The translations under genes and the position numbers were made by a program. This document shows, piece after piece, positions 16,544 through 25,923 of a stretch of 64,000 nucleotides of DNA. Source of the DNA: Bin87 sp965219925 (GTDB lineage: Bacteria; Chloroflexota; Dehalococcoidia; Lucifugimonadales; UBA3495); assembly GCA_965219925.1 (NCBI GenBank), contig OZ244795.1, positions 2,480,001 through 2,544,000 of the forward strand. The letters run 5' to 3'. The stretch's first letter is position 1. Each line of letters begins with the position of its first letter. The notes beneath the pieces were generated by a model. It was not told where the DNA came from. It searched no databases and saw nothing but the letters and a program-made list of their open reading frames with translations.

Positions 16544-17707
16544 GTGACACCGAGTCCTGAAATTGCGTCGACCGCCGTGCTGGCGGTTTCCAGACCTGGA
16601 TCGACACTGGCGCGCCAACTGGCGGCTGGCATCGTTGGCTGCCAACTGTACCTGGAACGCAAGACCGGTCATCAGGACGGCGATGATTCAGATTCCGTGA
16701 TTTATTACGACCTGCCGTTGCGGCCCCTTTTGCAGGAATTGTTCAGTGATAGCCGGCGTTTGGTAGTTTTCCTGCCCGTTGGCGCCACGGTCCGGATTCT
16801 GGCGCCGCTGCTGGTTAACAAGACCAGCGACGCCGCCGTTGTGTGCGTTGACGACGCCGGTCGGCACGCCGTCAGTGTACTGTCGGGGCATCGTGGCGGA
16901 GCCGACGCTCTGGCCAGGGAAGTCAGCGCTGCCATCGGGGCTGCCGCCGTTATTACCTCTGCCTCGGATGCGTTGGGTGTAACTCCCGTGGATATCGTCG
17001 GACGAGATTTGGGATGGGCTGTTGAAGCATCCGCCATTGAGCTGACGCGCGCCGCGGCGGCGGTGGTAAACGGAGACCGTGTTGCACTCTGGATAGATCC
17101 CGATGCTAATGTGGCCTGGCCATGCGCGGCGCCCCTCGGGAAAAATATCGTGGCCGTCAACGCCATTACCGACGTTGTCGATAGCGCGTTTTCCGCCGCG
17201 CTGTTGGTATCCGACCGACTCACTCCCCTGCACTGCGCCATCAGGGAGTCCGGTATATCACTGGTTGTGTACCGACCGCCCACTCTGGTGGCCGGCATAG
17301 GATGCCGTCGCGGTGTGGAGGTTGAACACCTGCGCGAGCTATTGGCGCGCACGATGGAAGCCCACGCATTGTCCATCAAGTCTCTGGCTGCGATTGCCAC
17401 CGCAGACATCAAGGCAGACGAGGATGGCATCGTAGAGTTGGCCGAAGAATTCGGCGTCCCGCTGCACATATTCACCGCCGACCGGCTGAATGATTCCATC
17501 GCCGGTCACCACCAAACTACGAACTCCGATGACGGAGTGATCAGACCAACCCCCTCTGCTGCTAGCCAATTGCTGGGAGTCTATGGCGTGTCTGAGCCGG
17601 CCGCGATGCTGGCAGCAAATTCCAGAGGGTTGATTGTTCCTCGAACCAAATCCGATCGGGCAACGGTGGCGGTGGCCCGCGTCGAGCCGCGCCCAAAGGA
17701 CTTTTGA
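16544..17707 (+). CDS. cbiG: Cobalt-precorrin-5A hydrolase
   Basis: The 387-residue protein shows the CbiG N-terminal, central and C-terminal domains. A central block has the VLSGHRGGADALA motif (about residue 108), and the C-terminal domain starts at the GIGCRRG motif (about residue 247). It opens the delta-lactone ring and releases acetaldehyde in the anaerobic pathway. The start is a GTG at 16544. The central stretch around residues 320-345 is low-complexity. The stop shares one base with the cbiH ATG. Confidence 0.92.
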   Translation: MTPSPEIASTAVLAVSRPGSTLARQLAAGIVGCQLYLERKTGHQDGDDSDSVIYYDLPLRPLLQELFSDSRRLVVFLPVGATVRILAPLLVNKTSDAAVVCVDDAGRHAVSVLSGHRGGADALAREVSAAIGAAAVITSASDALGVTPVDIVGRDLGWAVEASAIELTRAAAAVVNGDRVALWIDPDANVAWPCAAPLGKNIVAVNAITDVVDSAFSAALLVSDRLTPLHCAIRESGISLVVYRPPTLVAGIGCRRGVEVEHLRELLARTMEAHALSIKSLAAIATADIKADEDGIVELAEEFGVPLHIFTADRLNDSIAGHHQTTNSDDGVIRPTPSAASQLLGVYGVSEPAAMLAANSRGLIVPRTKSDRATVAVARVEPRPKDF

Positions 17708-18465
17708 TGAGTACAGGTAAATTATATTTGGTTGGACTCGGCCCTGGCGATGCGGGCCACCTTACTCCGGCAGCCATGGACGCCATATCCGAATGTGACG
17801 AGCTGGTGGGTTATCGATTTTATATTGACCAGATCGCGGATTACGGGGCCGGCAAAATCGCGCACGCCATGGAGTTGGGCCAGGAACTGGAGCGAGCGGC
17901 GTTGGCAGTGGACATCGCCTACGCCGGCAAAACGGTGGCGGTGGTATCGTCCGGCGATGCCGGCATCTACGGCATGGCTGGGCCGGTGTTCCGGGTTCTG
18001 ACCGACCGTGGTTGGGATGGATCGAATCCGGAGTTGATTACGGTGCCGGGCGTTTCGGCTTTGCAATCCGCCGCAGCCCTGCTGGGCTCTCCCATAATGC
18101 AGGACTTCTGCGCAATCAGCCTTAGCGACCTTTTGACGCCCTGGGAACAAATCACGCGGCGGTTGGAGGCTGCAGCGGTCGGGGACTTTGTAACCGTCCT
18201 GTACAATCCCCGGAGCCGGCGGCGCACGATGCAACTGGATGAGGCCCGGGCCATTTTCCTGCAACACCGGCCAGCATCCACTCCCGTGGGCATCGTGCGG
18301 CATGCCTATCGTCCCGAGCAGGCTGTTTCCCTAGTTAGCCTGGAAGGACTGGATGGAGCGGCATTGTCGGTGGACATGTTCACCACCGTAGTGGTCGGGA
18401 ACTCCAATACATACATCCACCAGGGGCGGATGGTAACTCCCCGCGGCTACGAGGCGAAACAATAA
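17707..18465 (+). CDS. cbiH: Cobalt-precorrin-3B C17-methyltransferase
   Basis: The 252-residue class III methylase has GKLYLVGLGPGDAGHLTPAA at its N-terminus, VSSGDAGIYGMAGP, PGVSALQSAAALLG and FVTVLYNPRSRRR, the last typical of CbiH/CobJ. It methylates C17 with ring contraction. The ATG at 17707 sits in a TGATG junction with the cbiG stop. It is the last cbi gene here; cbiE, cbiJ, cbiA and cbiP are not in the window. Confidence 0.93.
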   Translation: MSTGKLYLVGLGPGDAGHLTPAAMDAISECDELVGYRFYIDQIADYGAGKIAHAMELGQELERAALAVDIAYAGKTVAVVSSGDAGIYGMAGPVFRVLTDRGWDGSNPELITVPGVSALQSAAALLGSPIMQDFCAISLSDLLTPWEQITRRLEAAAVGDFVTVLYNPRSRRRTMQLDEARAIFLQHRPASTPVGIVRHAYRPEQAVSLVSLEGLDGAALSVDMFTTVVVGNSNTYIHQGRMVTPRGYEAKQ

Positions 18466-18615
18466 CGCCTTGTATCCGGCACGGGCCTCCGCTCGCTGCG
18501 GCTCATGCCTACTGTCAGGGATTGTGGACGGTTGCCGGGCCTGGCCGCGTGGCCGGTTCGGGTCGTTCACGCATACTGCTATACTGCGGTGAATTTGCAT
18601 CACAGGAGGCTTACT

Positions 18616-19362
18616 GTGCCTGGCATACGACCTAATCCCGCTAAGGAAAAAATCCGCCGAGGACAACCGGCGACGTGCATTTCCGGGTTGATGAGTAGTG
18701 AAATCGTCGACTTTCTGGGGCCGTTGGGATTCGATTCAGCCTGGATGGAGTGTGAACACGGTCCCGTGGACTGGGAAACGCTCGGCGACATGACCCGAGC
18801 GTGCGATTTGTGGGGAATGACATCGATCACCCGGTGCAACGCCAACGATCCTGGACTCATTACCCGTACTTTGGATCGCGGGTCCATGGGGGTAGTGCTG
18901 CCCCACGTCAATACCCGAGAGCAGGCTGAAGCCGCAGTGGGATCCGCCAAGTTTGCGCCTCTGGGTTACCGCGGAATGTTCGGCGGGCGTCAATCCTTTG
19001 GGGTGCCCGACTACGTTCATCAGGCCAACGACCAAACCATGGTTATCGTCCTCATCGAAGAAGTGACGGCGCTGGATAATCTGGACGAAATCCTCAAGGT
19101 TGACGGCGTGGACGTCTTCTTCGTGGCTCCCACGGACCCGTCCCAAACCATGGGGCACATCGGGAACGTATCACACCCGGAAGTGCAGGCAGCTATTGAC
19201 GACGCCATTGCTCGCATCGTGAGCGCTGGGAGAACTGCCGGTACCCTGGTAAACGATGACAACGTGGCGTCATACGTGGAAAAGGGCGCACTTTTCCTGA
19301 TGACCTCATGGAACGCTTGGGTCGCACGCGGGAGCAGCGAATTCCTGCATAGGATACCTTAG
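18616..19362 (+). CDS. HpcH/HpaI family aldolase
   Basis: The 248-residue protein is a class II pyruvate-type aldolase of the 4-hydroxy-2-oxoheptanedioate aldolase/citrate lyase group. Conserved features are the AWMECEHGPVDWETL segment with the metal-ligand Glu, the GSMGVVLPHV strand, GYRGMFGGRQS, and VDVFFVAPTDPSQTMG. The GTG start at 18616 follows a perfect AGGAGG six bases upstream, which excludes the longer frame. It likely cleaves or forms 2-oxo acid aldols; the substrate is unknown. It is not obviously linked to the cbi genes. Confidence 0.88.
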   Translation: MPGIRPNPAKEKIRRGQPATCISGLMSSEIVDFLGPLGFDSAWMECEHGPVDWETLGDMTRACDLWGMTSITRCNANDPGLITRTLDRGSMGVVLPHVNTREQAEAAVGSAKFAPLGYRGMFGGRQSFGVPDYVHQANDQTMVIVLIEEVTALDNLDEILKVDGVDVFFVAPTDPSQTMGHIGNVSHPEVQAAIDDAIARIVSAGRTAGTLVNDDNVASYVEKGALFLMTSWNAWVARGSSEFLHRIP

Positions 19363-19401
19363 AACCCTTAGATTCCATCCGCGCGCAATGGGTGTCGCCT
19401 G

Positions 19402-19611
19402 CTCACGCGTACCCACTTTGTCAAACCAAACCAGCCGACTGTCATTGCGAGGAGCGGCCACCCCCACCTGTCATTGCGAGGAGCGCAGCGACGTGGCAAT
19501 CTCGTTGAGGTTGAGCACACGGCGGCAAACCATCATTGCTACGGCGCCGAGATTGCCAACCCCCGCATCGAGTGCGGGGGCGCAATGACAGATTAAAGTG
19601 GGTACGCAGAG
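19402..19611. mobile_element. Palindromic MITE-like element, CTCACGCG type (copy 5)
   Basis: Outer arms CTCACGCGTACCCACTTT and AAAGTGGGTACGCAGAG enclose the shared core. The left end of the core is partly duplicated (two TGTCATTGCGAGGAGCG runs). A perfect 10-bp direct repeat GTGTCGCCTG lies exactly at both borders (19392-19401 and 19612-19621), direct evidence of insertion as a unit. It occupies most of the 352-bp gap between the aldolase and the LysR gene. Confidence 0.85.
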
Positions 19612-19714
19612 GTGTCGCCTGGCGTCCAAGCCGGCAGCGCGACTCCGTACGGCTATGCCGCTAAACCTGCCAAATGCGATGCTGTCATTCTTTATCGGAA
19701 TGCCAGCATCTACT

Positions 19715-20674
19715 TCACTGGGTGCTGCTCGCAATGGCCTCAGTTATCGGCTCCCCGCCGTGGTCGATATCCCAATCCCAAAGGTCAGCGTGGAAACCTG
19801 AAAGACTCTCCTCCAGAGTATTGATGAAGTTCCTGACACCCCGGCCATGGAATTTGCCTTTCAGTGTGCACACTCCGATGTTAGCGGACGGGAACAGGTG
19901 GTCCAACCGCACCACGGCCAGGCGATCATGGTCTTCAGGGTGCAGCGTGAAGTCGCTGACGATGGCGATGCCCATTCCGATCGCCACGTAGCGTTTGATC
20001 ATTTCAGTGTTATCCATTTCCAGGACAACGTCGTAGGGCGCACCCCGCTCCCTCAACTTCTGCTCCACGCGCCGGCGACTCAAGCTCTCAGGGCTGTTCA
20101 GGATCAATGGCCACGCAGCCATGTCATCGATGGTGACTGGATCGCGCTGCACAAGTTCGTGCTTGGGCGCAGTGATCAGCACGACATTGTAATCAAACAA
20201 TTTGGCGAACTCGAGCGATGGATCATCGGTAGGCGGGGCCGAGCACAAGGCGAGATCAACCTCACCGGATTTCACCAGCTGTATCAAATTCACGTATGAT
20301 CGAGCAACCAGCCTCATCCTGACATCAGGGTAACGGCTCCGGAATTGGCGGATCGGCCTGGGAAGGTGGTAGGAAACGATATCCGGATATGCTCCCACAA
20401 CAAACGACCCGCGCCCTTCCGAGTAGTTCATCTGGGTCTTCAGCGTGTCGATGGATTCCACGATTGGCGTAACCAATTCGTAAAAAACCGTGCCTTCCGA
20501 CGTAAGCTGGATCGGCCGTTTGATGCGGTCGAAAAGAATTATTCCGAATTCGCTTTCCAGTTTCCGGAGATGGGTCGTGACGGTCGGTTGTCCCAATTCC
20601 AATTTTCGCGCCGCTTTGGAAACGCTACGGAGACGGGCGACATGGTAAAAGCTGATTATCTCTCGAAGTTCCAT
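19715..20674 (-). CDS. LysR-family transcriptional regulator
   Basis: The 319-residue regulator has an N-terminal winged helix-turn-helix (SVSKAARKLELGQPTVTTHLRKLE, shown here in outline only by its Ser-Lys-Ala-Ala and Gln-Pro-Thr-Val marks) and a C-terminal periplasmic-binding-like effector domain. The start at 20674 is chosen over 20731 because homology begins there and GGAG precedes it. The target and effector are unknown; the divergent ferredoxin/OCD genes lie beyond a 500-bp gap. Confidence 0.9.
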   Translation of the reverse strand: MELREIISFYHVARLRSVSKAARKLELGQPTVTTHLRKLESEFGIILFDRIKRPIQLTSEGTVFYELVTPIVESIDTLKTQMNYSEGRGSFVVGAYPDIVSYHLPRPIRQFRSRYPDVRMRLVARSYVNLIQLVKSGEVDLALCSAPPTDDPSLEFAKLFDYNVVLITAPKHELVQRDPVTIDDMAAWPLILNSPESLSRRRVEQKLRERGAPYDVVLEMDNTEMIKRYVAIGMGIAIVSDFTLHPEDHDRLAVVRLDHLFPSANIGVCTLKGKFHGRGVRNFINTLEESLSGFHADLWDWDIDHGGEPITEAIASSTQ

Positions 20675-20779
20675 GAGCGCTCCACTATGAGTATCGGCGA
20701 TTGGCTGATCGCACATCGCCCCATATTGCAAGATATATTATATCAACATTGCGGATAATGCAATGTGTACAATGGAACG

Positions 20780-20956
20780 AGACAATTTCAAAACTTGTCA
20801 TTGCGACCCCGTACTCGATGCAGGGGTTGGCAATCTCGTCGCTGAAACCGCCGCTATCGCATCAACGGGATTGCCACGTGGTTCGACAGGCTCACCATGA
20901 GCGGCTACTCTCCTCGCAATGACAGAAAGCAGGGACTGGAGTTTCGCAATTTTCTC
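20780..20956. mobile_element. Palindromic element, AGTTTCGCAATTTT type (copy 6)
   Basis: The common core runs from 20796 to 20924 and contains the internal module TTCGACAGGCTCACCATGAG. The right outer arm AGTTTCGCAATTTTCTC is preceded by AGGGACTGG, as in the copy at 22428-22563; the left arm (CAATTTCAAAACT) is a degenerate complement. The remaining 250 bp to the ferredoxin gene shows no further recognisable feature. Confidence 0.7.
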
Positions 20957-21204
20957 TAAAACGGCAACTGAAGGCTCGCAAATTCGCCACTTGGTCAGGG
21001 ACGCTGCCGACCCAACTTGCGCCGATGTATCACCGCCCAAGTCATTGGCAACTACAATAGGGATATGCAACCCGTATCCCTTGACAAAATAGCGGGGTAA
21101 ACCGCAGAATACTGCCTATTAGCGGCCCACCAATGAGCCACGCTGGACGGCATACAACCGGGAACTTATTGCCATATTTCGGTCCGGCGCGCTGAGGTAA
21201 TCTG

Positions 21205-21447
21205 ATGGCATTCGTGATTACACAACCTTGTGAAGGTGTCAAAGACGCCACATGCGTCGATGTTTGTCCGGTTGATTGCATCCATTCCGACGACGACGCC
21301 CCGATGTTCTACATCAATCCGAACGATTGCATCGACTGTGCCTATTGTGTGGCGGTTTGTCCGGTGTCCGCCATCTTCGATGAGTTCACGGTACCAGCCG
21401 ACATGCGGTCGTACATCCAGGTGAACCGCCGCTACTTCGCCTCCTGA
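21205..21447 (+). CDS. 7Fe-type ferredoxin (3Fe-4S/4Fe-4S)
   Basis: The 80-residue electron carrier has the actinobacterial/Thermus-like pattern CEGVKDATCVDVCPVDC (Cys 9, 17, 21, 25) followed by CIDCAYCVAVCP (Cys 42, 45, 48, 52). The C-x7-C-x3-C-P spacing indicates one 3Fe-4S and one 4Fe-4S cluster. It is soluble and cytosolic. TGAGGTAATCTG precedes the ATG. It lies 24 bp before the ornithine-cyclodeaminase-like gene, but no redox partner is adjacent. Confidence 0.95.
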   Translation: MAFVITQPCEGVKDATCVDVCPVDCIHSDDDAPMFYINPNDCIDCAYCVAVCPVSAIFDEFTVPADMRSYIQVNRRYFAS

Positions 21448-21471
21448 CCGCCACGTTCCTGGTTCTGAATA

Positions 21472-22425
21472 ATGGCCCGGTTCCTGCGCGACGAAGATGT
21501 CGACCGTTGCGCCGAGTTAGGCGATATGTTGCCGGTTATCGAGCGGCTGCTCGCTCAATAGGGTCAAAGCCGGGCTGTAAACCTTACTCGACGGAAGACC
21601 GTCACTCCCCACGGGTATCTGGCGGTAATGGGCGGCGCCTTGGCATACGACGGTGTCATGGGTGTCAAGACCTTCACCCATACCCACAACGGTTATTCTT
21701 TCCAGGTCAGCCTGTATGACATTGATTCGGGTCGCCTGCTTCTTTACACCCAGGCCAATCGGTTGGGTCAACTCCGGACCGGGGCTACGACTGGCGTAGC
21801 AGTGAAGCACCTGGCCGTTGTCGGGGCTCTGAAAGTGGGAATCATCGGCACCGGAAATCAGGCAGCCGATCAACTCCGGGCGATTTCATCCGTTCGCGAA
21901 GTGAGGGAGATCGTGGCGTACAGCAGAGGTCCCGAGAACCGTCGTAACTTCGCCGAACGAATGTCCAGGGAGCTGCAAATTCCGGTCATCGCCGGCGATA
22001 CCAACCGCGATGCCGTTGCAAACTGCGACATAGTGGTCGGAATCGCACCCGCAGAGACCCCGGTGGTGCTGGGCGAATGGGTGTCAAGAGGCGCTACCGT
22101 GATCGGCGCCGGCCCGACCAGCCCGCGGCACCGGGAGGTGGATGACAAGTTGTTGGCGATTGCGGATCGCAGGTTCGTTGATTCCCTGGAACAGGCGCCC
22201 CTGGAATGCGGAGATATAGCCGGCGCAGTTGACCAGGGAATCGTCCACTGGAATCAATTCCACGAATTGCGCCACGTGGTGGGCGGTACGATAGCGGGCC
22301 GGGGCGGAGACAACGAAGTGGTGTATTGCAAGCTGATGGGTACGGGCGTTGGCGATGTGGCGGCTGCCAGATTCATTCTGGAGCGAGCGGAGCAATTGGG
22401 CCTGGGAGTCGAGATGGACTTTTAG
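21472..22425 (+). pseudogene. Ornithine cyclodeaminase/mu-crystallin family gene with in-frame TAG
   Basis: The frame from ATG 21472 encodes a normal family N-terminus (MARFLRDEDVDRCAELGDML...), then reaches TAG at 21559-21561 and continues in the same frame with SRAVNLTRRKTVTP through to 22425. The downstream part has the NAD-binding GIIGTGNQAADQLRA motif and the usual C-terminal GTGVGDVAAA. Only one codon is affected; no frame change occurs. A truncated protein could restart at ATG 21628 (265 residues), but it would lack the substrate-binding N-terminus. It may be a recent pseudogene, a sequencing error or a readthrough site. Confidence 0.8.
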
Positions 22426-22427
22426 AG

Positions 22428-22563
22428 AAAATTGCGAAACTTGTCATTGCGAGCGCAGCGCGGCAATCTCGTCGCTGAAACCGCCGCCGTTGCTTCAACG
22501 GGATTGCCACGTCGCTACGCTCCTCGCAATGACAGAAGGTAGGGACTGGAGTTTCGCAATTTT
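22428..22563. mobile_element. Palindromic element, AGTTTCGCAATTTT type (copy 7)
   Basis: Perfect 14-bp outer inverted repeats AAAATTGCGAAACT (22428-22441) and AGTTTCGCAATTTT (22550-22563) enclose the common core (22442-22534). It fills the gap between the convergent OCD-like gene (ends 22425) and carB (ends 22570) almost exactly, so it may act as a bidirectional terminator. Confidence 0.8.
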
Positions 22564-22569
22564 TAAGTA

Positions 22570-25500
22570 TTATGGCCCGGGCGTGTTGAGATACTCCTCG
22601 GTGGTAAGGATGTTGTAATTATCCAGGCCGCTGAGCATACTTTCCATCGCCGCCCGGGCGGTATCCAGCGACGTGAAGCACGGGATACGTCGCTCCACGG
22701 CAGCCCGGCGGATGTAAAAGCCATCCTCCATTACCGACGTGTCTCCGGACAACGTGTTCACGACAGCGCCCACCGTGCCGTCGTTAATCACGTCCAGCAC
22801 ATCCGGAGAACCTCCGCCAATCCGTTTCGTAATGGTCGTTACCGGCAGGCCCATGGCGTTGATCATGGCGGCAGTGCCCTCGGTTGCGTAAAGTTGACAA
22901 TCTGCGGCGGCCAATCCCTGGATCAGGGACAACGAGTCCGCCTTGGTCTGGTCGGAGATGCTGAGCAGCACGCCCATTCCCGGCGAAAGGTTGATGCTGG
23001 CTGCCTGCAATGCCTTGGTCAATGCTGCGGCGAAATCACGGTCCACGCCCATAACCTCACCGGTCGATTTCATCTCCGGCCCCATGTACCAGTCAACACC
23101 GGACAACTTGGACATTGAGAACACGGGCGCTTTGATTCCGACCAGGCGCTGTTTGGGCCACAATCCGCCGTGGTATCCAAGTTCCTTCAGCGTGGCGCCC
23201 AACATGACACGGGTGGCGAGTTTGGCCACCGGTACGCCCGTTACCTTGGAAATGAACGGGATGGTCCGGCTACCCCTGGGATTGACTTCCAAAACATAGA
23301 CGGTAGTTTCCTCCGCCGGTTGGGGCCGGAGAGTGTTGGGGCTCCGGTAGGCGTTCCCCCCCTGCAAAACGAACTGGATATTCATCAACCCGCGGACGCC
23401 GAGGGCCAGTCCGATGCGCGTGGTGTACTCTACCAGCGTGTCAACCTCTCCCTCCGTCAGATTCAAGCCGGGATATATGGCCATCGAATCTCCGCTGTGG
23501 ACTCCGGCGCGCTCCACGTGCTCCATAATCCCCGGAATCAACACCGTTTCACCGTCACAGATAGCGTCAACCTCGCACTCGCGGCCCTCCATGTAGTGGT
23601 CGACCAAAACCTGGCGTTCGGGTGTTACTTCGGTGGCAATGGTCAGATAACGAATCAACTCAGTGGCATTGCCAACTATTTCCATTGCCCTGCCACCCAG
23701 GACATAACTCGGACGCACTACGACCGGATAATCTATTCTCTGGGCCACCGTGAGAGCCTGAGCAATCGATGCTACGGTCGCGCCCGGCGGTTGCGGAATT
23801 CCGAGGTTTACCAGGAACCGTTCGAATCGTTGCCGGTCGCTGGCGATATCGATAGCTTCGGCGCTGGAACCCAATATCGGCAAACCCACCGCCGCCAAAG
23901 ATTGAGACAGATTGATGGCCGTCTGCCCGCCGAACTGGACCAATGAGGCCGGCGGCTGGTCGTCTATCGTCTCGTTGTCCAGAATATCGCGAATTGCTTC
24001 CTCATCCAGCGGCTCGAAGTACAGGCGGTCGCTGGTGTCGAAATCTGTGGATACGGTCTCAGGATTGGAGTTGATCATGATGCTGGCAACGCCGGCTTCG
24101 GACAGCGCCCACGCTGCATGCACGCTGCAGTAATCAAACTCGATCCCCTGACCGATTCGGATGGGCCCGGAACCAAGCACCACGGCCTTCGGACCCGGCA
24201 AGGGCGGAGCCTCGTTTTCAGTGTCGTAAGCGCTGTAATAGTAGGGCGTACGCGCCTCAAACTCTGCGGCGCACGTATCCACCATCTTGAAAACGGGTTT
24301 GATGCCGTGTTGAAGCCTGAGCTGCCTGACCTGTTCCGGCAGTAACCCGGAAAGCGTGGCGATCTCAGAGTCGGAGAATCCCAACCGTTTTGAAGTCCAT
24401 AACACTGCCGGCGTCAGCGGATTGCCCAACAATCTGCGCTCCTGGTCGACGATGCGCTCCAGGGCGGCGATAAACCACGGGTCTATACTGGTTTGAGCCA
24501 CCAACTCGGTACGGGTTGCTCCCCGTCGCAAGGCGGCGGCCACGGCCCACAACCGCAGATCGTTGGGGTACAGCGGCAATGAATCCAGCAAGTGCTTCAC
24601 GCCGGATTGTGCGTTCATTCCGCGCCACTCGGGAGCCTCCCAAAGCAACGCTGAATTGCCCTGCTCCAATGACCGGACGGCCTTTTGCAGCGCGGCTTCA
24701 AAACTGCGGTCAATCGCCATCACCTCGCCGGTCGCCTTCATCTGAGTGGTTATGTGGCGGTCTCCGTTGGGAAACTTGTCGAACGGCCAGCGCGGAATCT
24801 TTACAACGCAATAGTCCAGCGCCGGTTCAAACGCGGCGCCGGTCGTCCCGGTAACTGCGTTTGGAATCTCGTCAAGGCGTTTCCCGACGGCGATTTTGGC
24901 CGATACCCGCGCGATGGGGTACCCGGTGGCTTTGCTGGCCAGCGCCGAAGAGCGGCTCACCCGGGGATTGACCTCGATAACGTAATACTCGGAATCGGCA
25001 TCCCAGTTGCCGGGGCGGTCGCGCATGGCGTCCGGGTGGGGTCGCGACGCCAGCTGAATGTTGCATCCACCCTCGATACCCAGGCCCCTGATGATTTTGA
25101 GGCTGGCCGTGCGCAGCATCTGGTACTCTTTGTCGGTAAGCGTTTGGCTGGGCGCTACAACAATGCTGTCACCGGTATGGGCGCCCATGGGATCGAGGTT
25201 TTCCATGTTGCAAACGGTGATGCAATTATCCGCGCCGTCGCGAATAACCTCGTATTCGATCTCTTTCCACCCAACCAGTGAACGCTCCAATAACACCTGG
25301 CTGATGGGGCTGGCCGACAATCCGCTTTCTACTATTGATCTGAACTCGTCGGGCGTGTTGGCGATCCCGCCGCCGGTGCCTCCCAAGGTGTACGCCGGTC
25401 GAATCACCAGCGGGAGCCCAACCTCCGCCGTATAATCCATCGCCTCCGCCATGGACGACACCGTACGATTGGGCGGCATGGGTTCACCAATTTCGGTCAG

Positions 25501-25908
25501 GAACTGGCGGAAATAGTCCCTGTCTTCAGACTTCCGAATGGTCTCCAGCGGAGTCCCCAGCAATCGAACATCATATCGATCCAACACACCGGCGTCTGCC
25601 AGATCCACTGCCAGGTTGAGGCCGGTTTGCCCGCCCAGGGTCGGCAATATCCCGTCCGGTCGTTCCATCGCAATGATGCGTTCGAGCACCGGAACCGTGA
25701 GCGGTTCGATATACACACGGTCGGCGATGTCCCGGTCGGTCATGATAGTGGCCGGGTTGGAATTAACCAGGACCGTGACCACCCCCTCTTCTCGAAGCGC
25801 CTTACATGCCTGCGTGCCTGCGTAATCAAACTCGGCGGCCTGGCCGATGACGATAGGGCCGGAACCGATAACCAGGACTTTGAGTGGCTTACTGGTGGTT
25901 GTGGTCAA
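22570..25908 (-). CDS. carB: Carbamoyl-phosphate synthase large subunit
   Basis: The 1112-residue synthetase makes carbamoyl phosphate from ammonia, bicarbonate and two ATP. It shows both ATP-grasp halves: KVLVIGSGPIVIGQAAEFDY at the N-terminus and AVVLGSGPIRIGQGIEFDY near residue 585, each followed by NSNP signatures. A C-terminal MGS-like domain (from about residue 970) is the allosteric region. It works with carA, 15 bp upstream, and ends the pyr operon. Confidence 0.97.
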   Translation of the reverse strand: MTTTTSKPLKVLVIGSGPIVIGQAAEFDYAGTQACKALREEGVVTVLVNSNPATIMTDRDIADRVYIEPLTVPVLERIIAMERPDGILPTLGGQTGLNLAVDLADAGVLDRYDVRLLGTPLETIRKSEDRDYFRQFLTEIGEPMPPNRTVSSMAEAMDYTAEVGLPLVIRPAYTLGGTGGGIANTPDEFRSIVESGLSASPISQVLLERSLVGWKEIEYEVIRDGADNCITVCNMENLDPMGAHTGDSIVVAPSQTLTDKEYQMLRTASLKIIRGLGIEGGCNIQLASRPHPDAMRDRPGNWDADSEYYVIEVNPRVSRSSALASKATGYPIARVSAKIAVGKRLDEIPNAVTGTTGAAFEPALDYCVVKIPRWPFDKFPNGDRHITTQMKATGEVMAIDRSFEAALQKAVRSLEQGNSALLWEAPEWRGMNAQSGVKHLLDSLPLYPNDLRLWAVAAALRRGATRTELVAQTSIDPWFIAALERIVDQERRLLGNPLTPAVLWTSKRLGFSDSEIATLSGLLPEQVRQLRLQHGIKPVFKMVDTCAAEFEARTPYYYSAYDTENEAPPLPGPKAVVLGSGPIRIGQGIEFDYCSVHAAWALSEAGVASIMINSNPETVSTDFDTSDRLYFEPLDEEAIRDILDNETIDDQPPASLVQFGGQTAINLSQSLAAVGLPILGSSAEAIDIASDRQRFERFLVNLGIPQPPGATVASIAQALTVAQRIDYPVVVRPSYVLGGRAMEIVGNATELIRYLTIATEVTPERQVLVDHYMEGRECEVDAICDGETVLIPGIMEHVERAGVHSGDSMAIYPGLNLTEGEVDTLVEYTTRIGLALGVRGLMNIQFVLQGGNAYRSPNTLRPQPAEETTVYVLEVNPRGSRTIPFISKVTGVPVAKLATRVMLGATLKELGYHGGLWPKQRLVGIKAPVFSMSKLSGVDWYMGPEMKSTGEVMGVDRDFAAALTKALQAASINLSPGMGVLLSISDQTKADSLSLIQGLAAADCQLYATEGTAAMINAMGLPVTTITKRIGGGSPDVLDVINDGTVGAVVNTLSGDTSVMEDGFYIRRAAVERRIPCFTSLDTARAAMESMLSGLDNYNILTTEEYLNTPGP

Positions 25909-25923
25909 CTTATTTCCCTGGGG

